The notes beneath the pieces are model-generated. The model made no database searches and was not told where the DNA came from. It saw only the letters and a list, made by a program, of their open reading frames with translations. This document shows, one piece after another, positions 50,911-58,596 of a DNA stretch of 64,000 bases (positions are counted from its first letter, which is position 1; each line of letters begins with the position of its first letter). The stretch is from Bacillota bacterium (lineage in GTDB: Bacteria > Bacillota > Clostridia > Acetivibrionales > DSM-1351). Location: the NCBI GenBank assembly GCA_023393115.1, contig JAEWMS010000024.1:1-64000 (forward strand), written 5' to 3'. The position numbers and the translations under genes were made by a program.

Positions 50911-50947
50911 AATCTCCCCTGGTGGGATACCCCCACCAGGGGAGATT
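50911..50947. terminator. Bidirectional terminator after metG
   Basis: AATCTCCCCTGGTGGG / CCCACCAGGGGAGATT perfect 16-bp stem with a 5-base loop. Confidence 0.92.
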
Positions 50948-50956
50948 CACAATTGC

Positions 50957-51769
50957 TTACTTTATCTTTACAGGAACCTGAACTTCTGTCAGCCAGTCCT
51001 CCTGGCTGTCCTTATTCCATATACCATCGATATATGACTCCCTTGGGAAGTCAATTACTTCGTAATTGTTGTCCTTAACCCATTCAAAAATGAAAATGTA
51101 TGCATCACGCAGAGAGCTATAAGGTCCCTTGTGAAGTACACAAACGGCAGTTTCAACCTTATTGATTTTTTTAAACTTAAGCAATGAGGTGTCTTCTTTT
51201 ATTTCTGTTACAGCTTGACATATTTCAACATCAATATTTTTTTCTTTATATTCACCATCGTGATAAACATTAAAGCAGTAATCAGGAACCGCGCAGATAC
51301 AGCCGACCCGTTCCATTTCCTTTGCCATCACATTCGGACAGAGGTGGAAAAAGTCCTGGTAGTTGCTAACCACCTGACGCATAGATGCAACTATAACCTC
51401 TGGTAGCTCTTTGATAACAGGTGTATACATGAATTTAATATCTCCTTTTAATATATTCGTATAATTTTGAATTTGAAGAAGCCTAAGCTGCTCATTTCTT
51501 ATGTTTTGAGCTATTTCTCTTTCCTTAAGCTTCAGATATAGTTCAGCAGTCTGAGGATTTGACAGAACGTCCTTGATCTCCATCAGGTTAAGCCCCATCT
51601 GCTTCAGAGTTAAAATTTTATGCATTGTAGGCAGTTGATTAGAAGTATAGTATCTGTAGCCTGTATATTTATCCACATGCTCGGGCTTCAACAGACCGAT
51701 TTCATCATAGTGACGCAGAGCTTTTGTTGTTACCTTGTTTATTTGAGAAAATACTCCGATAGAATACAT
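50957..51769 (-). CDS. MerR-type regulator with GyrI-like effector domain
   Basis: A 270-residue BmrR-like protein: MerR helix-turn-helix (MYSIGVFSQINKVTTKALRH, TGYRYYTSNQ), coiled coil (LYLKLKEREIAQNIRNEQLR) and a C-terminal GyrI-like pocket (VETAVCVLHKGPYSSLRDAY, WLTEVQVPVKIK). It lies between metG and an ABC exporter transcribed in the same direction from 53356; the exporter is upstream in transcription, so it could control that operon or itself. The second such protein in the window. Confidence 0.9.
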   Translation of the reverse strand: MYSIGVFSQINKVTTKALRHYDEIGLLKPEHVDKYTGYRYYTSNQLPTMHKILTLKQMGLNLMEIKDVLSNPQTAELYLKLKEREIAQNIRNEQLRLLQIQNYTNILKGDIKFMYTPVIKELPEVIVASMRQVVSNYQDFFHLCPNVMAKEMERVGCICAVPDYCFNVYHDGEYKEKNIDVEICQAVTEIKEDTSLLKFKKINKVETAVCVLHKGPYSSLRDAYIFIFEWVKDNNYEVIDFPRESYIDGIWNKDSQEDWLTEVQVPVKIK

Positions 51770-51876
51770 CTACCCACCTCCTGTTTTACTGAAAAAAATG
51801 TATACTTTGATTTTACCTCTAAACTGTTCCATTTGAAATAATATATCCCATTTGACTAACTAATCTTATTAAAGTA

Positions 51877-52620
51877 TTAATCCCATTTAAAGAATTTTAT
51901 TGAGAGTACAACACAGACAATGCTGACCACAGCCATTATAATTATCTGTATGTGTATATCTCCCGATGAAAGGCCCAGGGAAGTGTTCTTAAGGAGCTTT
52001 ATCCCCTGAGTCATTGGGAAAATGTTCGATATGGTCTGCAGAGCCTTAGGCATTATTTCAAAGGGTACTGTGGCGCCTGACAAAAACAGCATTGGGAAAT
52101 AGAGTAGAGTACAGGCCAGATTTGCAACTTTTATGTTGGGAGCAAGACTGGATATCAGCATCCCTAAGCTGTAAATGGTCACCGTCAGAAGAAGAAAGGA
52201 CAATACAAATTTCGGTAAGGAGCCTGGCATTGTGTAACCGAATATGACCACCGAAACCAGAGAAGTCAATATTGCTGAAACCACAGCTATTAAGAATGCT
52301 AGCATCACCTGTATTGCAAGCAACATTCCCGGACTAACAGGAGTTACCTTGTAGCGTTTCAATATCTTTTTATGACGGTAATCTGCCAGTACCAGCGGCA
52401 GCCCCATGAGACCTGTGGCACAGATTCCTACACTTGCATATGCTCCAAAGGATTGCTGGAGCATGGTGTAGTGCGCTCCTTCATAAGCTGGCTTGCTTCC
52501 ATATATTCCTCCCAGCAGTAGTGCTATTCCTACCGGAAAAAATATTCCAAAGAAAATAGCATCCATATGACGCATACTTATTTTTAGTTCAGTTCTGAAC
52601 AAGGTACTAAAAGTTTTCAT
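51877..52620 (-). CDS. ABC-2-type permease
   Basis: A 247-residue six-helix permease of the DrrB/ABC-2 type (MKTFSTLFRTELKISMRHMD, ATVPFEIMPKALQTISNIFP, MTQGIKLLKN...). ATG at 52620 is used: it lies 14 bases inside the ATPase gene; an earlier in-frame start at 52725 would add implausible residues. Partner of the ATPase upstream, exporting an unknown compound. Confidence 0.9.
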   Translation of the reverse strand: MKTFSTLFRTELKISMRHMDAIFFGIFFPVGIALLLGGIYGSKPAYEGAHYTMLQQSFGAYASVGICATGLMGLPLVLADYRHKKILKRYKVTPVSPGMLLAIQVMLAFLIAVVSAILTSLVSVVIFGYTMPGSLPKFVLSFLLLTVTIYSLGMLISSLAPNIKVANLACTLLYFPMLFLSGATVPFEIMPKALQTISNIFPMTQGIKLLKNTSLGLSSGDIHIQIIIMAVVSIVCVVLSIKFFKWD

Positions 52621-53356
52621 GTATTGCCTCCTCTCCGGTATAGTACAGATATGCATCCTCAAGACTCTCTGTACCGCTGGCTGAAATAACTTGGGCAGGA
52701 GTGCCGATAATCTGGGAAACACCATTTTTTAGAATACAGATTTGATCACAGAGCTTCTCAACTTCATCCATGTAGTGGGAAGTCAGTAATATACTCTTAC
52801 CTTTTTCCTTTTGTTGCAGCAGATAATTCCATATTTCTCTTCTGGCCTTGGGATCAAGACCGGTGGTTAACTCGTCCAGAAAAAGAATCCGGGGGTCGGG
52901 GATCAGTGCCAACAGAACAGATAACTTCTGTCGTTGCCCTCCCGACAACTCTGAAACGTAATTATTCCTTTTCTCATAAAGGGAGAAATCCTTTAAAAGC
53001 TGATGATAGTCCAGTGGCTTGGAATATAATACTTGTGTTGCCTCGCAACATTCCCATACCCTGATCTTGTCCTGAAAATGCGATTCCTGCATTTGGACAC
53101 CTACCTGCTGAAAGATAGTTTTCCTGTTCTTTTGAAGCTGTAAGCCTAAAAGAGCTATTTCACCCGCATCAGGTTTTTTGGTATTAAGAATACATTCAAT
53201 AGTTGTTGTTTTTCCTGCACCGTTATGACCCAGAAGCCCAAAGATTTCTCCTCTTGTAACGGAAAAGGAGAAATCTTTCACAACTGCAGTTCCACCGTAG
53301 GTTTTTGTGAGTCCTTTAACCTCAAGAACTTTGTTCAGACTAGCTGTTTCTTTCAT
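52607..53356 (-). CDS. ABC transporter ATP-binding protein
   Basis: A 249-residue ABC ATPase of the drug-exporter type: Walker A GHNGAGKTTT, signature LSGGQRQKL, Walker B ILFLDELTTGLDP (Leu replaces the usual Pro), H-loop LTSHYMDEV. ATG at 53356 follows GGAGGTTGGC. Forms a two-gene exporter operon with the overlapping permease gene. Confidence 0.95.
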   Translation of the reverse strand: MKETASLNKVLEVKGLTKTYGGTAVVKDFSFSVTRGEIFGLLGHNGAGKTTTIECILNTKKPDAGEIALLGLQLQKNRKTIFQQVGVQMQESHFQDKIRVWECCEATQVLYSKPLDYHQLLKDFSLYEKRNNYVSELSGGQRQKLSVLLALIPDPRILFLDELTTGLDPKARREIWNYLLQQKEKGKSILLTSHYMDEVEKLCDQICILKNGVSQIIGTPAQVISASGTESLEDAYLYYTGEEAIHENF

Positions 53357-53473
53357 GCCAACCTCCTTCACATGCTTTTAAACATATTTATTTGTTTTAA
53401 AAGAAAAATTTCTTTTTCTTTTGGCATGTTCTACTCTAAACCTTCCCCTAAGGTAAAAGTCAAGAAAAAAGTG

Positions 53474-54781
53474 CTAGCCGATGCCGCCGCTGAAGGTGAG
53501 AAACAGCAGTATTGCATTGGCTGCAATTATTACCCCTGCGATAATCCACCCGGCTACATTGGTTATTGGTTTATTGACCAGAACTCCCATCAGGTCTCTG
53601 CGTTTTGTGATAATAAGCATCGGAATAATTGCAGCCGGAAGGATAAAACTCAGCGCCACCTGGCTGAAAACCAGTGCCTGCATCGGGTTTATACCAAGAA
53701 TAATTATCAGCATGGCCGGCAGCATTGTTACCAGTCTTGTAATATTATCACTTATTTTGAGGCCTACAAAGCCCTGCATAATTGTAGTACCGGCCATGGT
53801 CCCCACTACCGAGGAGGATAACCCCGATGCGATAAGAGCCAGACCAAAGGCACCGCTGGAAGCGGCTCCCAGCAATGGTGACAAGGATTTATGTGCCTGC
53901 TCTATGGTTTCCACTGCCATTCCGTTTCTATAAAATACAGCCGCTGATACGATAACCATCGCCGCATTAATTATAAAAGCTATGTTCATAGCAAGAGTTA
54001 TGTCTATTCGTTCAAGTTTTAAATGCCTTTTTTTCTGCTCATCAGTCAGATTGCTGTTTCTTTGCTGTACCAGCTGCGAATGCAGGTATATGACATGAGG
54101 CATAACAGTTGCACCCAGCATACCTACTGCAATCATTACCGCTTCGCCGTTAGGCATGGAGGGTATAAGTACATGAAGTCCGGCCTGTGACCAATCAGGT
54201 TTTGCCAGAAAGAGTTCAAGAGTATATGAAATACAAATTACTGCAACCAGTATGGATATTACTGCCTCAATCACTCTTTGGCCGTATCTCCCCATATACA
54301 CAATAAAAAAGGTCAGCACTGCTGTTATCAGACCGGCCCAAATCATGGGTATATGGAATAGTAAATAAAGGCCCAGAGTGCAGCCAAGAAACTCTGCCAA
54401 ATTAGTGGCCATAGCTGCTATTTCGGCAACGACCCAGAAACACCAGTTGGCTTTTCTGGAAAAAACCCTTCCACACATTTGAGGAAGATTATATCCGGTT
54501 GCAATGCCAAGCTTTGCAGAGAGTGTCTGCAAAAAAATTGCCATTAGATTACTCCATAGAATAACCCAGACAAGGTTATAGTTGAACTTGGACCCTCCGC
54601 TGATATTGGTGGCGAAGTTGCCCGGGTCGACGTAAGCTACGCTTACAATAAAGGCAGGGCCTAAAAACTTAAGCAGGGTTCTTATCTTGGAAAGGGGCAG
54701 ACTTTGTCCGGGAACAATTTTTTTAATGCCTAAAGGTTCAGCTTGCGAACTTACTGTTGATATGTATCCTTCATCAAACAT
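53474..54781 (-). CDS. mntH: NRAMP-family Mn2+/Fe2+ transporter
   Basis: A 435-residue Nramp protein with eleven helices. Helix 1 has VSVAYVDPGNFATNISGG (metal-binding DPGN) and helix 6 has MLGATVMPHVIYLHSQLVQQ (MPH motif). It imports divalent metal with protons. ATG at 54781 follows GAGGTGCTACTT. A DtxR-type regulator gene lies upstream, and a palindromic box between them (54820-54833) fits its control. Confidence 0.95.
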   Translation of the reverse strand: MFDEGYISTVSSQAEPLGIKKIVPGQSLPLSKIRTLLKFLGPAFIVSVAYVDPGNFATNISGGSKFNYNLVWVILWSNLMAIFLQTLSAKLGIATGYNLPQMCGRVFSRKANWCFWVVAEIAAMATNLAEFLGCTLGLYLLFHIPMIWAGLITAVLTFFIVYMGRYGQRVIEAVISILVAVICISYTLELFLAKPDWSQAGLHVLIPSMPNGEAVMIAVGMLGATVMPHVIYLHSQLVQQRNSNLTDEQKKRHLKLERIDITLAMNIAFIINAAMVIVSAAVFYRNGMAVETIEQAHKSLSPLLGAASSGAFGLALIASGLSSSVVGTMAGTTIMQGFVGLKISDNITRLVTMLPAMLIIILGINPMQALVFSQVALSFILPAAIIPMLIITKRRDLMGVLVNKPITNVAGWIIAGVIIAANAILLFLTFSGGIG

Positions 54782-54819
54782 AAGTAGCACCTCAGTAATT
54801 GCATAGAACAGCTAATTAT

Positions 54820-54833
54820 TTAGCTTAGACTAA
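54820..54833 (-). promoter_or_regulatory. Candidate MntR/DtxR box upstream of mntH
   Basis: TTAG-CTTAGA-CTAA, a dyad of the type bound by DtxR/MntR proteins, about 40 bases before the mntH start. The DtxR-type gene is immediately upstream in the same direction. Confidence 0.5.
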
Positions 54834-55000
54834 TTTCGTTTACCTAATGTAAAATATGTATTGATGTGAAAATGTGTTACACGACTATAATAAATTAATA
54901 CACAATAAAATTGAAAACCACCCGCCGGAGGTAGTTGGCATAAAATCAAAGGATTCAAAAGATTCAAAAGTAAGCTAAAAAGATATTGTTAGATGATGGG

Positions 55001-55477
55001 TTAAACCTGTTCTGTATTTGAATTAACAAATTCACTAAGCCTTTCGGATATTTCGGGATTATTTTGGAGAAACTTGTTGAAAAGGCCGATTTTACTCAAG
55101 GTAGTAACAGATACATAATGTTCAATTAGTTCTGTTTCAATTAGTATGTCATCAGAAACACCAAGATTTCTTAAAAATTGTTGAATAGTATTATGGCGAT
55201 CCAATAAAAATCGTCCAATTTCACGTCCGTTTTCTGTCAGAAAAATTATTCCGTATTTTTTATAATCCAGTAAACCCAGTTTGCTTAGTTTCTGAACCAT
55301 TTTTGTAGCAGAAGGGGCGGCAACATTCAAAAGATCAGAAAGTGTATTAATTCTCATATAGCCTTCTACAAGGCTGTTTCTGTATATCATCTCAAGATAG
55401 TCCTCCATGGCGGAAGTTAGCAGATTCTTGTTCTGGGACAGAAGTTGGTAACCGCGTACGGTATGAAATTTAGACAT
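55001..55477 (-). CDS. mntR: DtxR/MntR-type metal-dependent regulator
   Basis: A 158-residue iron/manganese-dependent repressor: helix-turn-helix INTLSDLLNVAAPSATKMVQ with the KYGIIFLTENGREIGRFLLD wing and dimerisation domain with metal ligands in LLDRHNTIQQFLRNLG and LIETELIEHYVSVTT (Glu/His ligands). No SH3 domain, so MntR-like. It probably represses mntH 220 bases downstream in response to Mn2+. ATG at 55477 follows GGTGGAAGAA. The gene symbol is functional, not proven. Confidence 0.85.
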   Translation of the reverse strand: MSKFHTVRGYQLLSQNKNLLTSAMEDYLEMIYRNSLVEGYMRINTLSDLLNVAAPSATKMVQKLSKLGLLDYKKYGIIFLTENGREIGRFLLDRHNTIQQFLRNLGVSDDILIETELIEHYVSVTTLSKIGLFNKFLQNNPEISERLSEFVNSNTEQV

Positions 55478-55720
55478 TTCTTCCACCGATTAATCACTAT
55501 CCTTCGTGAATTATTCTCATATTTAATATATTCGAAAACTTTAAAGATATAACTTGTAATAACTGTTTAGCAATGCGGTTACAATTGCTCAATGCGTATA
55601 CATTGAATTGAGCTAAGGGTTTTTTTGAACTAGAAGTTCAATTGAATCTGTCCGTTATGGTATAATGAATACTAGCGTGAAAATACATTTTGATATGCAA
55701 AAACAATTAAAGGGGGAAGC

Positions 55721-56911
55721 ATGCTCTTAATATTCAATGGAAAAATAATTACCATGTCTGATAAAGACTATGATAATGGATATATTTTATGTGATAAAGA
55801 TAAAATAATAGCTGTAGGCAGCGATATAAAAGAGGTAGATGGTCTTTTAACCTCCGACGTTGAAAAAATTGACTGCCAGGGGGGCTATGTACTGCCAGGC
55901 CTTATAGATGCTCACTGCCATATTGGTATGTGGGAGGATGCTGTGGGCTTTGAGGGTGATGACGGAAATGAATCCACAGACCCGGTAACCCCTCACTTAA
56001 GAGCTATTGATGCAGTTTATCATGCCGACAGGGCTTTTGTTGAAGCCTATGAGGGAGGAGTTACCTCAGTAGTAACCGGCCCGGGAAGTGCAAATGTTAT
56101 AGGAGGACAATTTGCAGCTCTTAAAACATACGGGCGCTGTGTCGATGAGATGATAATAAAGCAGCCCGTTGCCATGAAGGTAGCCTTTGGAGAGAATCCA
56201 AAGACAATATATAATGAAAAACATCAGTCACCAATGACACGAATGGCAACAGCGGCAATATTGAGAGAAAACCTGTTTAAAGCCAGAGAATACAAAGAAC
56301 TATGGGAAGATTATTGGAAGAATACTGAGGAACTGGACAAGCCGGATTTTGATTTCAAACTTGAAGCCCTGGTCAGTGTCCTTAAACGAGAAATACCTCT
56401 AAAAGCCCATGCTCATAGAGCCGACGATATAATAACTGCAATAAGGATAGCGAAGGAATTCAATGTTGATATAACCCTTGATCACTGTACCGAAGGGTAT
56501 CTGATTAAGGATATTCTATGTGAAGCAGGCTTGCCGATAATAGTAGGGCCAATGCTCACCGACAGGTCTAAAATAGAACTAAAAAATCAGAATCTGAAAA
56601 ATCCAGGAATACTATCGAAACAGGGATTAAAAGTTGCAATAATGACCGATCATCCCTGTGTTCCGGTTCAGCACTTATGCCTTTGTGCATCCATAGCACA
56701 TAAAGAAGGGATGGAAGCCCGGGAGGCTCTTAAGGCAGTTACAATAAATGCTGCAGAGATTATCGGAATTGCAGACAGGGTAGGCTCCCTTGAAAAAGGT
56801 AAGGATGCTGATATAGTTATATTTGACGGAAATCCTCTGGAACTTATGACAAAGGTAAGGCAGACAATAATTAACGGTAAAATAGTGTATGAAAGGGTTA
56901 GTAATGATTAA
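55721..56911 (+). CDS. Amidohydrolase (imidazolonepropionase-like)
   Basis: A 396-residue metal-dependent amidohydrolase: first metal site LPGLIDAHCHIGMWEDAVGF (H-x-H), later His ligands in PLKAHAHRADDI and ITLDHCTEG, and the aspartate in AIMTDHPCVP. The TIM-barrel end ALKAVTINAAEIIGIADRVG with SLEKGKDADIVIFDGNPLE is characteristic. Subgroup resembles imidazolonepropionase-related or DUF-labelled amidohydrolases common in Clostridia; substrate unknown. ATG follows AAGGGGGAAGC. Its last eight bases overlap tsaE. Confidence 0.93.
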   Translation: MLLIFNGKIITMSDKDYDNGYILCDKDKIIAVGSDIKEVDGLLTSDVEKIDCQGGYVLPGLIDAHCHIGMWEDAVGFEGDDGNESTDPVTPHLRAIDAVYHADRAFVEAYEGGVTSVVTGPGSANVIGGQFAALKTYGRCVDEMIIKQPVAMKVAFGENPKTIYNEKHQSPMTRMATAAILRENLFKAREYKELWEDYWKNTEELDKPDFDFKLEALVSVLKREIPLKAHAHRADDIITAIRIAKEFNVDITLDHCTEGYLIKDILCEAGLPIIVGPMLTDRSKIELKNQNLKNPGILSKQGLKVAIMTDHPCVPVQHLCLCASIAHKEGMEAREALKAVTINAAEIIGIADRVGSLEKGKDADIVIFDGNPLELMTKVRQTIINGKIVYERVSND

Positions 56912-57362
56912 TATCGAAACCAATTCCTTTGAGGAAACAGTTGAATTTGGCAGAAAGTTGGGTGAAGTACTTAAGTCGGGAGATGTTATCTGTCTGTCCG
57001 GTGATTTGGGAACGGGAAAAACAGCACTGACCAACGGTATCGCCAAAGCTCTGGGGATAAATTCATATATAACCAGCCCTACTTTTACTTTGGTCAATGA
57101 ATATCAGGGAAAATATGCTCTGTATCATTTTGATGTATACAGAATAGCTGATCCTGATGAAATGTTTGATATCGGCTTTGATGAATACATTAATGGTGAA
57201 GGAATTACCATTATAGAGTGGGGTGAATTGATCTCCGAAATACTGCCGTCGGAAATCATAAACCTAACCATTAAAAAAGACCTTTCAAAGGGTCTGGATT
57301 ACAGAGGGATTTCGGTTGATTTCCGCGGAGGGAAGTATGCCGGTTATGAATTGAAGATGTAA
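56904..57362 (+). CDS. tsaE: tRNA t6A synthesis ATPase TsaE
   Basis: A 152-residue P-loop ATPase with Walker A LSGDLGTGKTALTNGIAKAL, SPTFTLVNEYQGKYALYHFD and YRIADPDEMFDIGFDEYING (the conserved D-E-x-x-x-x-G) and the terminal IEWGELISEILPSEI. TsaE drives the cycle of the TsaD-TsaB complex that adds threonylcarbamoyl to A37 of ANN-decoding tRNAs. ATG at 56904 lies inside the amidohydrolase end. First of three cell-maintenance genes tsaE-tsaB-rimI. Confidence 0.96.
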   Translation: MINIETNSFEETVEFGRKLGEVLKSGDVICLSGDLGTGKTALTNGIAKALGINSYITSPTFTLVNEYQGKYALYHFDVYRIADPDEMFDIGFDEYINGEGITIIEWGELISEILPSEIINLTIKKDLSKGLDYRGISVDFRGGKYAGYELKM

Positions 57363-57373
57363 TGGAGGCAAAT

Positions 57374-58081
57374 ATGAGAATTTTAGCGTTGGATACATCA
57401 ACAAATGTTGCAACGGCTGCAATACTTGAAGATGACGTAATAATAGGTGAATACAGCTGCAATAAAGGCAAGACACATTCACAGAGGCTTATGCCTATGA
57501 TACAGGGCCTTCTTGAGGCAGTAGGCATGAAAGCTGCCGATATGGATGCTTTTGCAGCTTCAATCGGTCCCGGCTCCTTTACAGGACTCCGTATTGGCGT
57601 CACCACAGTAAAGGCTATGGCTTTTGCTGCACAAAAACCTGTTGTCAGTGTATATACACTCGATGCACTGGCATACAATCTTGCCGGCTCAAAAGCCATA
57701 ATCTGTCCAGTTATTGACGCCAGAAACAATCAGGTGTTTACCGCTGCATATAAATTTTCAGGTCATAAGTTGGAAAAGCTCACAGACTATATGGGAATAC
57801 ATATTAATGAATTAGCAGATATTTTAGCGGCTATGGAAGGAGAAATTATTTTTCTCGGAGATGCAGCGCAAATGCACAAGTCTTATTTTGAGGAGAGGCT
57901 GGGTAGCAGGGTAACTGTAGCACCGCCGAATAATGCTCTTGCCAGGGCTGCCTCGGTTGCTGTATTGGCTGGAAAGGTTTTGAAAGAAGGCATACAGGAA
58001 AATTGTTATGACATGAAACCTTTCTATTTAAGAAAGTCACAGGCTGAGCAGGCAATGAAAGGTAAAATTCATGATCAATAA
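57374..58081 (+). CDS. tsaB: tRNA t6A synthesis protein TsaB
   Basis: A 235-residue ASKHA-fold protein: ILALDTSTNVATAAILEDDV at the start and HSQRLMPMIQGLLEAVGMKA, IGPGSFTGLRIGVTTVKAMA as family signatures. TsaB is the non-catalytic partner of TsaD. ATG at 57374 follows ATGGAGGCAAAT. It overlaps rimI by 11 bases. TsaD is not in the window. Confidence 0.95.
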   Translation: MRILALDTSTNVATAAILEDDVIIGEYSCNKGKTHSQRLMPMIQGLLEAVGMKAADMDAFAASIGPGSFTGLRIGVTTVKAMAFAAQKPVVSVYTLDALAYNLAGSKAIICPVIDARNNQVFTAAYKFSGHKLEKLTDYMGIHINELADILAAMEGEIIFLGDAAQMHKSYFEERLGSRVTVAPPNNALARAASVAVLAGKVLKEGIQENCYDMKPFYLRKSQAEQAMKGKIHDQ

Positions 58082-58526
58082 TATCGAAGTTATACCAATG
58101 ACTGAAGAACATTTGGACGGTGTCATGGTCATTGAGACCTTGAGCTTTAAGATTCCATGGTCCAGAAGCGCTTTCATCGATGAGCTTACAACAAATCAAA
58201 TGGCTGTATATGTTGTCGCTGTTTCAGGCCGGGAGATTATCGGTTACGGGGGCCTGTGGAGGATTCTCGACGAAGGACATATAACCAATATTGCGGTACA
58301 TCCGGAATTCAGACGCTGCAGGGCTGGTTCACGTATAATGGATAAGCTTCTTGAAATATGCCAAAGGGAAGGAATCAAAAGTCTTACATTGGAAGTCAGA
58401 AAAAGTAATATACCGGCACAGAGATTGTATGAGAATTACGACTTTAAAGCAGAGGGAATCCGAAAGGGGTATTATTCAGACACCGGTGAGGATGCTCTAA
58501 TAATGTGGAGACATGATACCGATTAA
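58071..58526 (+). CDS. rimI: Ribosomal protein S18 alanine N-acetyltransferase RimI
   Basis: A 151-residue GNAT enzyme: IPWSRSAFIDELTTNQMAVY, NIAVHPEFRRCRAGSRIMDK (acetyl-CoA loop, with Arg-Cys instead of the usual R-G-x-G) and the RimI-specific LEVRKSNIPAQRLYENYDF end. It acetylates the N-terminal alanine of S18. The A motif is unusual in lacking the R-x-x-G-x-G pattern, but the rest is canonical. Clustered with tsaE and tsaB as in many Firmicutes. Confidence 0.92.
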   Translation: MINNIEVIPMTEEHLDGVMVIETLSFKIPWSRSAFIDELTTNQMAVYVVAVSGREIIGYGGLWRILDEGHITNIAVHPEFRRCRAGSRIMDKLLEICQREGIKSLTLEVRKSNIPAQRLYENYDFKAEGIRKGYYSDTGEDALIMWRHDTD

Positions 58527-58596
58527 TATATAGGCGTTTTTATAACGTTTTTATGACTATATTCGTGTGTGCTTATGCACGCAGTAAGGAGAGTAT

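Noticed and set aside
53481..53933. 150-codon plus frame opposite mntH
   Set aside because: It is a shadow of the Nramp gene; no ribosome site and no family signature.
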